Positions 51,015 through 62,500 of a stretch of DNA of 64,000 bases are shown one piece after another; positions within the stretch are counted from its first letter, which is position 1; each line of letters begins with the position of its first letter. The translations under genes and the position numbers were made by a program. The stretch is from Thunnus maccoyii (Eukaryota; Chordata; Actinopteri; Scombriformes; Scombridae): positions 26,958,957 to 27,022,956 of the forward strand of contig NC_056542.1 in assembly GCF_910596095.1 (NCBI RefSeq), written 5' to 3'. Below the pieces are notes generated by a model. It did not search any database and was not told where the DNA came from. It worked only from the letters and a program-made list of their open reading frames with translations.

Positions 51015-51483
51015 CAAGCCCCAGCAGTTGATATTGCAACTGGATAGGCCATGTTTCCATGTAGGGGCTCTTTTTTAGGCCTGCTCTGATGATAGAAAAC
51101 ACAAGTGGGGAAGGGGAAAGGAGTGCTGGGCGCACAGATCCACAGAGAGGCCCCAGCCCCGGCCCAGACAACGCTGCAGGGGATTAGAGCACACCCTGGC
51201 AGCAGAATGGTTTCACTTAAGAATTTCAGTAATCACTTTTAGGAGTGTAATATATAGCTGACCTTCGGCAGCGCCACACGACCCCCCGCTCCCCCAGCCA
51301 TTTGATCAAAGGAAGCGGCGGTGGCTGTGCAAACAGGCGCTATCAGTGGACTCCAATGGATTTACTGCCTGCTTCTTCTCTCTTGTCTCCCCTGAGTCGT
51401 GTGCTGATACACACAGAAACCCAGTTTCATCTTACAGAACCTATTTTTCTCCCGGTACTAATTTACGGGCAAGATCATGACTT

Positions 51484-51590
51484 GAGGGAACTTTGAGGAG
51501 GAGGGAGGAGGGAGGGAGGTGAAGGGGTGGGTGGGTGGGGGGTTAAGGGGGCCTCAGGGAAGGGGAGAGAGTGGAGGTGGGAGCAGCTCG
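51484..51590 (+). other. G-rich tract able to form G-quadruplexes
   Basis: GGGAGGAGGGAGGGAGG followed by GGGGTGGGTGGGTGGGG (51524-51540) has four or more runs of at least three G with one-base loops, a strong quadruplex pattern. No gene start is visible next to it. Confidence 0.6.
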
Positions 51591-52318
51591 GGGCCCTTAT
51601 CCACTGCCTGCTGACTGGGCCGAGCAGAGCGGTTCTCATCATGGGAAAAGCCCAGTAGGTGCTCTCTTCTCAGCTGGAGCAGCCAAACACCATGGCCTGT
51701 GCTCCGCAACAATAACAGCAACCAGAAAAGGACAGAGGGTTGGCCCAGTAGGGTTTATATAGTGCCCTAAATCACAGGAGTCTCTGACAAAGAAGAGGGG
51801 GGAGAGGATGTTGGTATCATAGCAACTATTAATAACCCAATACATACTAGTGTGAACACAGCCGAGGTGTCTCTAAGTCTCTCTAATGCTGCAGTTTAAT
51901 GGGTTTTTTTTCTCATTTTTAATTACTCGTGTAGCTGTCCACTCTTAACATGCCAGCTCATATTGCCCAACTATGGCATTTTAATGGACTATTTTATCGC
52001 GTCATTCAAGACAGCAACATAACATAACATTTCCCTCAACTATGAACAGGCAATTTCTGTAAACATTCCTCAATGAAAAGCAGAAAACAATGTCAACATG
52101 TTGACCTTTATGCTTTTATAGGGAAATGTCTTTCAGCTGGTTAATCCTCAGTAATTTGTAATTTGTGAGTCATGTGCTCTGTTGCAATTTCATGCTCTTG
52201 TTAAAATGTTTCTTGCAGTACTGTACACGCTGTGCTCGTGCTGAAATTGTTGTTTATTCTGTCTTTGTTTGATTTAAAAGGAAAAAAAAGATTTATATGT
52301 TGTGTTTCCTTTTGTCAG

Positions 52319-52445
52319 TAAAAGTTACGAGAGCGGTAAGTACCTCTTGTGGCCAGTTGAGGGCATCACAGAACAGGTGACAGAGGAGGATCTACAAGCT
52401 ATGTATGAGGAGATACAGGAGGTGATTCAAACCACTTATTACTGA
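52319..52445 (+). CDS. Possible orphan coding exon
   Basis: After a good acceptor (TTTCCTTTTGTCAG) a frame reads KSYESGKYLLWPVEGITEQV then TEEDLQAMYEEIQEVIQTTY and stops at 52443-52445. The composition is protein-like, unlike the low-complexity frames nearby, and alternative donors (CAG|GTGACA at about 52377, GAG|GTGATT at about 52420) exist. I cannot name the family and see no partner exons. A perfect GTAAGT donor at 52335 would argue instead for a tiny exon or chance. Confidence 0.3.
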
Positions 52446-54130
52446 TACCTCATTCAGAAAACTCCACATATGGAATGGGAAATGTGTGGTCTCAGATATA
52501 TATTCATATGTCCTTTGAATGATCCAAACTCTAGAAAATGTTTTCATTGCCCCACTTTCATTTCAACGTTCTTGACAGTTTATCAGGTGCATAAGAAGAT
52601 TTCAATCATAAGGAATTGAAAGCTAATGACAAAACAGACATAAATTCTTTAGCTGGCATGTCAAGGAGTGCTTATGTGACTCAGCTGATGACAATGTGTG
52701 CCGTGTCATTAAATGATCACAGGAAGTCCTGTGTTTTTATGAGCTTCTTAGTCAAGCTTGGGGTGGTGGTGGAATATTTCCTGATTCTAGGACGTGAAAA
52801 CAACTCACCACATGTTCTGTCTTTCTCAGAAACAACAGGGAAGGACCCAAACAAAACCTACCATGCACTGTAGCCAGGGCCCTAAAACACAGACTTTACC
52901 CTTCCTGTCATCTCGGAGGGTCACAGCAGGTCAGCCTTGTACTGAGTGATTTTTTTACGGCTATATGTTATTCGAAGAAAGGTGTGCTCAGCTCCTTCAC
53001 GCAAATTTACCCCCACCTGAATCCAGTGTGGTAGTTATATAACCTCTGTTTTTTTACAAGAAGTGATGAGGAAGAAGTGGAGGTGTGGGGCATTCTTCCT
53101 GAAATATTGCTGCATTCCCTTCATCAGCTGATAAGGTTCCTTGTTTGGAGAGCAAACAGGAGAAGTACCTGCTGTAAATGCTCTGTGGCCCTTGGACGTG
53201 TAAGTATTTTATGGTGTGACACCATTATGGGCATGACTGATAAGTCTGATACCTGAGTGCTTGCCATGTCATTACCGTAATACAGCTGGTCATTTTGATA
53301 CAAATTGGTGTTGAGTCAGCTACAGCAAGAAATAATAACTTCTCGCTTCTCTGGGAAGCACTCTGCTCAGACTGCGATAGTGCAATTGCCTTATTAGCTT
53401 TAAGAGCCAGCTACATTAACATGTGGTCAACATTCGCTTTTGGGGAAAACAAGGAGAACTCTGCTGACCCTCATGATTATTGCCTTGCTAATTTTGTGGA
53501 AGAGTGTGCAGCTGGGTGGGCGAATAAGCTATCAGGCTTAAAGATGATTAACAACATGCCTATTTTAATTAGCATCAGCACCAAAGCTATTATGACCATT
53601 CCATTTGGCTCTGTGCGCTATCATGGTTATCATCAAGCACCATCTCTTTCAAACACACATCCTGTTTTGGCCCTCTGATCGTACATTAGATACGTGCAGG
53701 AGAGCTGGTTCGGCTGTGTGTGTGCATGGCATTGGCTGTGTGAATCAGCTGAGGCTCATGTGGCTGGCCTGGCCTTGCTCCCTGCGACCCAGTGGGGCTC
53801 AGCCACCAGCTGCCTAGCACCCACCACACATTCCTGCTTTATTCCCAAGCTCGCCTCCCTCAGCTACACCGGTCAGGACAAAATGTATACCAGCTGCAAC
53901 ATCATTAAGTAAATGGGATCCTTGCACAGTTCTTTAAGGCACCACATTGAAATGTTAGCCAAATCAGTTCAGTAAGTGTGAAAAACATGTGTATGTGCAA
54001 ACAGAAACATGAATGCGCACATGGACATGAATCCAGACACTCAAACACGTATTTATTCATCACGTGCAGTGAGCACTTGCACTTGCTCTTATTTTTTAAT
54101 AACGCTAGTGGCATTGCTCTAGAGATGTCA

Positions 54131-54510
54131 ATTTGTATGTTGGTCAGTTGGTCCACCACTTTGGTCCAGACTGAAATATCTCAACAACTAATGGATGGAT
54201 TGCCATGAAATTTTGTATATATATTCATGGTCCCCATAGGATGTATCGTACTGAATTTAGTGATCCCCTGACCTTTCCCTCTAGCACCACCATGACAGTG
54301 ATGTTTTTGTTTTCTGGTGATGTGTCTTGATTTTGCAATTTCCATGAAATCTAGTTTAGAATTCCATATTGCTCAGAGATTGAATCCTAATGACTTTGGT
54401 TATCCCCTGACTTTTCATCTAGCACTATCATCAGGTCAAAATTTTAACTTGTCCAATACATTTAACCAGTTATATATATGTTAGCATGCTGGCATTAGCA
54501 TTTAGCTCAC
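54131..54510 (+). repeat. Fish dispersed repeat, plus orientation
   Basis: Contains CCACTTTGGTCCAGACTGAA, ATGGATGGATTGCCATGAAA, CATGGTCCCCATAGGATG and two GATCCCCTGAC/TATCCCCTGAC-type internal repeats with CTCTAGCACCACC. Same family as the inverse copy at 30384-30665. Confidence 0.7.
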
Positions 54511-57500
54511 AGCACTACTGTACCTAAGTACTGTACAGCCTCACAAAGCTGCAAGCATGGCTGCAGACTCTTTATTCATTCTTCTTCATCATTTGTTGTT
54601 TCTTTCCTGACTGCATTGTTAGATTACATGTTAAGTCGATGTATATAAAGCACACTGAGCACACTTGTAGGTCCACAAGGTGCTATATAAATCAAATTTA
54701 TTGATTTTTATCATTGTTACACACACATGTACTCACTCTGAAGGCTTAACCTCCTGAGATATACATACACCAATATTTGCAAAATGCTGCACACCAAAGT
54801 CTCCACGTCCACTACAAACCATCAGACAACACACAGCCAGACATACACACCCTTCCCTCCAGACTGCCGTCACAGCACTCCAAGCACAGCTGTCAAAACG
54901 CAGGGACTTCCAACACAACAATAGTGAGATGTCTTGGGAGAGCCAGAGAAAGACAGATTCGGGAGAGGAGGTGTACTGGATGTTGAACTCACACCTCTGG
55001 ACACCTCAGATGCTCTGGATTGGGGCCGCACAGGTTGGATCCTCATTCCCTGCACCATTTCTATTTTTTTCACCTTTCAGTCCACTCTGTCACTCATGTT
55101 ATTCATCTCCCTCTCTCTCTAACACTCTCTCTTTCCAACCCTCCTTCTACTTCTACCTCTTTTTTGCTCCAGGCACGGTCCACTGTTATCTCACATCAAC
55201 TCTCATAACAGCTCTGGGAAGACCTCCCTCAACCTCACGCCTCGCATGTGAGTCCACACGTCCAAGAGGAGTAATAACACTGAAATCCTCCAAATCAGGT
55301 CATGTCAAATTAAGGGAGGTATTTCGGGAGCCCACCCAAGTCTCCGAAGGGGTCAACTAACGCTCAGGGCCAGATTTGCATGTCAAAATACACTCGATGA
55401 TTCAGACTACATCACAAAGCAGGGCTGATATTCCGTGTCAGAGTGTCTCATAGACTCTAAGATGATGTAGACTGGCCTGTTAGTGTGAAGGCAGGTGTGG
55501 ACACGGGTGAGGAACCCTGTTGGCACGCAGAGATTTGCAACTCAAAACCTTGCAGCAAGCGAGTGCTCCTCGGTTGAACTGGCTACAATAATATTTTTTC
55601 ACCATTTCCATCCCAAATCCCTGGTAAGAAGAATAAATTTAGGTCTTAGAGGTTTGCATTAATTTCAGCTTCTGATACCAAAATCAAGTGTTTTTTCACA
55701 TTGATTTAAAAGTATTCTCACCTGAATGCAGGCTATGGCAAAACTCATGAGACTGTCACCTTAGCAGACCTCCCATGCACCTTTTTGGTGTTCTATTACT
55801 GGAAATATTACCTATAGGAATCTAGGCTAAAGAGGCTAAAGAGATCACTTTTATCTCAGTTTCATTGCTGATAACGCAGAGATGTTTTGAATACTGATAA
55901 GGTTTGGACCTTGCTTGGACTTACAAACAATCATTTGGCAACTCAACAAGCATTCCAGGGAAGTTCATGCTACGTAGTGATTTATTGCCAGGATGTGTCT
56001 GGATAGAGTGTGTAGGCTCCAGGTTGAAGTAGCTGGTGGCACAGCAGGTCAGTGAGATAGCTGAGCTACATAGCAGTCTGGGATTCATTCAGGAAGCTCC
56101 CAAAGGGGTTGTTGACTGGAAGGAGGCGGTAAATCCCCAATTTGAGGACTTTGTTTTTGCTGATGTTGTGAAACATCTTGTTAGAAAATTTGAGCTAATC
56201 TAACCTCACACACAGGGTCATTGTAGAGTCTATTGGAAATTGAAAGGAAGATGGATGGTTGCAATTACTGTACTGTGAAGCAAAGACACAAACACTACTT
56301 ATTTTATTAACTCATTCCTCAAGCTTGTTCATTAAAGGCATAAAGTTGAACTAGAGGATTTTTATATAAAAATTTAAATAATTTTTGATTAAAATGTAAA
56401 ATTGGATATTCTGGCAGAAATTTTAAAGCTTTTTTTTTTAAATGAAAGATTTACATCTTTTGAACAAATAGGCTTTGGGCTGATGGCCTCAGACAGGGTG
56501 AAGCAGTATTGATGATTTGATGGACTAATGCATTGTTGGTCTCAAAAAATATAGAATAACACTAACCATACATGTCAATGAGTGGCTATAGATTAGCCTA
56601 TAAACCTTTATTAATTGATTTTTTGGCCACTTGGGGGCAGCACAACAAGCTTTAAACACAACACTGACATGTTACAGTATTGCCTTAAAAAGTTGGCGTT
56701 GGAAACAACTGCCTATTTTCAGCAGACATGTAATAACATTAACATTAATTTCAAGTTGACTCTTTTACAACCTGATGAATATAAGTACAATATTCACTCT
56801 CCTGTTAAGTCTGTCCATCAACTCTTCAGGGAAACATCTGGCTCTTTAGCTGCTAAATGCTGCACTGTGTTCATCATCTAGTAGCTAACTGCTACAGTAG
56901 TTAGCAACTAACTTGCTAGACTTGCCAGCTATGGTCTTCTGTTTAGTGTCAGGTAGGTAGCGTGGGTTCAGCTTTTTTGCTGAAAATAGTTGTCTGTTGC
57001 TGGAAACTAGGTCGGTGAGAGCGGTGATAGTGAACCAAAACAAGACAACAACGAGCTGAGAGTTGTAAAGAAGTTAAAATGTTCTGTGGAGCTAAGAGGA
57101 AGTGCAGAGTTGGGTAATAAATCTCTGTTGGTTTTTCACTATGAGTGACAAACGTCACATAACACACTGTCATTTGACCCAGTGTTAATATAAAACTATT
57201 GATTAGTGTAGCTTGAAATTCTGGTGTTAGCTTCTCCAAAGTGACAAATAAAAAATTGAAGGCAAAATTCAAACTGTTCTCTGAGTTCTTTGTTCAGAGG
57301 AACCTGGACTCAATAACCTGGAATTAAGAACCACAATCTTGCTAGTCTGGTGAACATGAGTAAGTAAAAGTTTTGGAAACTTCTTACTGCTATTCAGAGC
57401 CACCCCTCCCTACAGCCGCAACAAACTTTTTTATCATCCTCATCTCCTCCAGATGTTCACCACAGTAAAATAAAACAAACACACACCTAAACTCATCTGC

Positions 57501-58572
57501 ATGCTCCATCTTAGCTGATGTATACAGGTCCTCAGCAGCTGAATGAGATGCCAAGCACTTCTCAAGTGCAAGGAAATGGTGCGGTTTCACAATTCCTAGA
57601 TTAGGACTGAAATCTGCAGTTCCCCCCACCACTTTAAGTGGCTGTGGTGCACACACAAACCCACTGAGACCATAGAAACATACACAGTGGTTTAGTGTTG
57701 GGCTCTGGCCAAGATAAATGACTGCTTCAGGTGAAAACAAACCGTGGCCCCAGCAGATTTTTTTTTTCCATTTGCAAGTTTTGGGGCGACTTCTCTTTGT
57801 GTGTCAACTGTTCTTACACATATGCTCCGCTTTGGCTCCTCCACCCTCTAACACTCTTTGGGCTTGTGAATTATTCAGAATGAGGAATTAAAGTTGAAAT
57901 GGCGCTCTGCAGACACAAGTGCTTCACATGTGTTGAGGACTAAAGGTGGAACGACCCTTTTCAAATCCATTACAGCTGATATTTGTGACATCAAGTTTAG
58001 GAAAGTAAAGAGAAGCTGACTGAGAATTTATCATCCATGAAGCATGATCTTGAAAGGGGTAGAAATGGATTTTCATATATTACAGCCCCCCCCCAACATA
58101 CACATACACACACAGTGAACACCCTCAAGCTTATTCATTCACTCTACAGTTGACCACAGTAAAAGTCCTGACTATACCCAGAGCTGCAGTTAATCCTGCA
58201 CAGGGATTTTTACCTCTGCTGTGTCATCGGGTCATTTACTTATATGCATGTTCATAATCATATGTTTATGTTTTATGTTTATGAGCCAGCAGTACATATT
58301 ATGAGCTATTATAACTGTGGTGCACATGAGAAGGGCCATATATAGCAATCTGTTAGCCCTTTCTATGCCAGAACAGCACAACAAGACAACTGGGTTAGTG
58401 AGTACAGGCAATTTTTACATGAAGATGGCTAAGAATATGATATAAAATGTCTAAAAAATAATATAGATTTTTGATTAATTTAGTTTGGAGTTGTCTCTGA
58501 ATATTTTGTCCTAAAAACAAGTGTACAATCATGATTAACAATGTAAAAACATCCCTCTTTGAGCATCTTTTA

Positions 58573-58626
58573 GTGATCACCTGAGTCCCACCTGAAGTTT
58601 TGAATGATCATCTGAGTCCCACCTGA
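58573..58626. promoter_or_regulatory. Duplicated E-box block
   Basis: A 22-base unit occurs twice, TGATCACCTGAGTCCCACCTGA at 58573 and the same with one change at 58605, so four CANNTG motifs (three CACCTG, one CATCTG) lie within 54 bases. The following 300 bases (TTCAATTAAGAGAACAATTG, CACACAATTATGAGC) look like a developmental enhancer by base texture. Function is inferred only. Confidence 0.3.
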
Positions 58627-59074
58627 GGGAGCGGGAAAAGCCGGTAGAGGCCCTGAATGGCTTCAATTAAGAGAACAATTGCTTTAGTCACACAATTATG
58701 AGCTCAGGGTGACTAAATGCAAAAGGCCCTGAAGGAGCACGGCTAAAGATTTCTGGCATCCCAGTCAATGTGGTCCGCCCACCCCCCACTGCTCATTACT
58801 GGGACCACCAACTGGGAGCAACAGCACCGTGCTGCAACAGCAATGAGTGATTCAGCTTTAACTGACAACCAAAGGGACTCCACTGTTACAGAAATGAGCA
58901 ACAAAGGCTACTGAGTGATGAGATCAGGGTGATAAAATAGATGGCTTCATCAGGGATTGAAGTGACATCATTAAACAGCTTTCAAGAACTCCAAAGAAGA
59001 AGAATCACAATTGAGTCACGAGTCATATATGTATATATATGTTTTTTGTTTTTTTATTTCAATTTTTTTTTTCT

Positions 59075-59528
59075 CAGTGGTGGAAAACATCCAATCCTCT
59101 TCTTAAAAGTAAAGAAGTATCAGCAAAATGTAATGAAAGTATGTAAAGTAAAAGTACTCATATGCAGCTGAATGTTTGCATTATAATTATTATTATATAC
59201 TATATTATTCGATGATTAATACTGACACATTAACATGTAAGCAGTATTTTAATGTTGCAGTTGGTCAGCATGGGGCTAATTCTTAGTACTTCATCACTTT
59301 GGGTAATTTAATTTAACAATGCATCATATTTTCTAAACTGGTCATAGGTTTCCAATGTAAATCTATAATCTTCAAAGTAACGAGCTGTCAAATAGATGTT
59401 GTGAAGTCAAAAATACAGTTTTTACCTCTGAAATATGGCAGAGTAGGAGTATAAAGAAAAGAAAGTTCATTACAAGTACCTCAAAACTGTGCTAACTTAA
59501 AGTATTTGAGTAAAAGTACTTAATTAAT
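59075..59528. mobile_element. Non-autonomous element with CAGTGGTGGAAA end
   Basis: Starts CAGTGGTGGAAA, contains AAAGTAAAAGTACTCATATGCAG and ends in CAAGTACCTCAAAACTGTGC, TTTGAGTAAAAGTACTTAAT. These are the hallmarks of an abundant fish MITE whose arms carry AAGTAC repeats. The right terminal CCACCACTG is missing, so the copy is truncated. Confidence 0.65.
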
Positions 59529-62500
59529 ATTGCTTGAGTATTAGCTGATGGGTCAATATTTTATTCAGCTTCCAAAACTGTCTTTGTTCTCTTGTGATTT
59601 TTTCAATGGCTTTTGAGGATAAAAAGGGCACTAAAAAGGGCACAGAGAACAAATTCAGCATATAAATAAAGTCCTACTTAAACACAGAAATGTTAAAAAA
59701 GACACCAACAGTGGCTCTGTAATGAGTGTAATCTGTAGTGTTTTATGTTGTGCTTTCCGTCACTGATCTCAGAGGTCAGGACCAGAGATCATTACAACAT
59801 ACATCTGCTCCCTTCAGCTGTATGGCGCTTGTCTCACTCCACGTCCAATATACTGTTTGCAATTAATTTTTAATTTAGATCCCATCTGGATATTCATATG
59901 GCTGACGTCATTTGCATGCTGCTCTAAGAACAAAAGCATTTGTGCCATTCCTGCCACCAGGAAAAGAGGACACAGGCATTCACATGTATGCTGCAGGACG
60001 GTCAAGCCAAAATTTCACAGCAGAAATTCAACAACAAAAAACCTTAAATATCCCCTCCAGACATGTTTTAAGATGTATATAAAATACTCTACTTTGAATA
60101 ATAATTTGTGCTGGTTTTTCCACCAACAAAAGTTCAATTATCTTGTAAAAATCCTTAAAATTACATCTACTCCTTCTCCCTAAAAATTCTTATGAATATG
60201 CAAATATTTTTCACTTAAAACAATAAACTGCTGGACACAAGACGTCTCCTTCTTCACTATAAAGTCCATTCTCAGTATTTGTGCACTGGTGGCTTCAAGT
60301 TTCCACTTCACACTTGTATAAGTTGAATATTGGACCAGAATTGGCTTCCAAACTATTTATGATGTCACAAATCATGTTTGTATGCCCGCCCCTTAATATT
60401 GGATTTTCACTAAGCACAGAGAAACTTTCCACATTCAGCAGATTAATGTGAAAACAGCCTTCTAGTATCAAACTCTGCACATACATCATTCTGCACAGTG
60501 AAGCTCAAACATCCAACTGTAGGAACAAGAAGAAAAACATATTTTTGAGTGAAGGAGGACTTTTAATTTTCTCACAGATGCCCAACCTTACGTAGCTGCT
60601 GCTCCCCTTTAAATGACAGATTCAGCAGTGAGGTTACTAAGTTATTCAGTGCTACACTGAGCTCATGGAAAAGCTCTAGATGAATGGTCAAGTAATCTTT
60701 TAAGATATTGGTATGTATACAGTTTGTGGAGAGATTAGCTGTTGAATTAATCATTCATAACTCATGTTTGTGAAATCCCTTTCACATGCCAGAGGGTTTC
60801 AGGACCGAGGCAACTCGCTCTGACATTCCATAGGCCTCTCCTCCTCCTTCCCTCATCTGTTTGCTGAGTACGTCGAGCACCGTGAATGTACACAAATATA
60901 GATTTTATACATGTGCAGGATTTAAATGAGTTGATAAAATCAGCAGCCATCTTGGGTACACTCTTTGGATTTGTAACTCAGCAGAGCCGCACACTTCCAC
61001 TCGGCTCAGGCTTTGCTTTGGCAACAGGATTTCTCCTTGGAGAGGAATGAATGTGCAAATGTGTTACAGGTGGGATTCATTAAACTGAGACCTGGCACAT
61101 TGGTACTCGCTCTGCACAATTACCATGTTACAAAACCAGGGAGCAGAGAAATGCTAACATACAGCTACACTGTAAATGAACATACTCTTACCGCACAAAA
61201 AATGGAAACATTGATATACAAGTACACAAACATATGTCATGCACACATACACACAGGCACATGCTGCATCCACAGCTGAGATTTATTTACTGATTTCATT
61301 GGTCTCCTGTGAGCGGTTAAAAAAACAAAATAACGTATTAATGGTGCAGTTTGTGCCCATGTTATTTCACAGTGGATGAAAAAATATGTATATAATTTCA
61401 CATCAGATTCTTTTTATCCATTCAGCCCCCACTTCCCTCACCTCTCAGAAAAAAGCTTGAAGCTGTCGATACTCTGCATTTTTTTTGCATTAACAACAGA
61501 CCTTAAAGTTCCTATCCTTAACAAACGATGAGAGGTTTATAACTCTTCCAGCTTATTCTCAGCGTGTTCATTTCGATGAATAATGTATCTGGTGTGTGTT
61601 GTTTCAACCTGTGCTCACATCACAGGGCATTCTTACAGATTATAACTTCCTCACACTTCCCTCTTCATGTTTCACAGAGACCATTAAAAGACTAAAGGCA
61701 TTTATTGTGCAGCGATACTGAATATGTAAGAGCTGAGTGAAAACTGAAGGTGTTCAACAGATCCTAATTATCACTGACTACTACAATGCGTGGAATTCGT
61801 TTGCAGTGTTGGAAGCACTAAAGTCTTGGGTCGTGCTGCACTAATGGGAACTGGCTTGCATAGTTGTGTGCTTTTTGATTTGATTTGAGGTGTATTTGAA
61901 ATTTTCTTGAGTAAACTCTTGGACTAACAGATGTTTTTTGTCACTCCAGACATACACTCATGCATTCTCTGCAATGTGTGTATATGTGGGTGTGCTCAAA
62001 GAATTAAGGACACACACTCTGCTGCATGGGTAACACATTAAAGGTTTTGGCTATGATTCTTATCGTTAATAATAAGATTGTACTAACTACGTTAATTGTT
62101 GACATCTGGGAGCGCTGCAACATCACTAAAAAGAGGTCTGTCAGGACATGAAATACAAGCAGGTTAGCCAAACTTATTTAGAAGACAAAATGAAAGCGGA
62201 CATTAAAATTATTCTGTTGTAAACATTCATCACAGTTTTCAGACACAATTTCCTATTTCAATTTGGAACTACAATACTCCACTTAGTGTGGCTGTGCACT
62301 CACGCAGGGTTTCCTGTGTAAGAAGGAATTCCTATTTCACCTTTTTGGTTTTACCTCCAAAACAATTGGTTTAGATAATGTGGCTAAACTATTGGCTTGT
62401 TTATGACCTAGTTGATCGGATGGACAGGGTTGCACCAGCAATTTGTATATTCCTTACTTACGTGTTAAGTCTTCATAAGTTGTTAGTGACTACTAGCTAG

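Larger units (their letters stand above)
46976..52318. other. Gene-free stretch downstream of eny2
   Basis: No supported exons. Contains poly(T) near 48859, a G run near 49926, a CA array near 50390-50410, the CT array at 50959 and G-rich DNA at 51480-51590. The stretch 51180-51330 looks like possible regulatory sequence. Confidence 0.6.
52446..59074. other. Gene-free stretch with possible regulatory DNA
   Basis: No supported exons. Long open frames at 53295-53678 and 54929-55360 lack splice context and known motifs. Contains a dispersed repeat at 54131-54510, a SINE-like tail near 54640-54708 (GGTGCTATATAAATCAAATT), a likely dispersed repeat at 56620-57240 (GGCCACTTGGGGGCAGCAC) and a duplicated E-box block at 58573-58626. 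Confidence 0.55.

Noticed and set aside
50896..51171. Minus frame with ERERER
   Set aside because: Read-through of a CT microsatellite.
54929..55360. 143-codon plus frame, longest in the window
   Set aside because: Runs through a CT-rich stretch; translation is Ser/Phe-rich with no motif and no exon borders.
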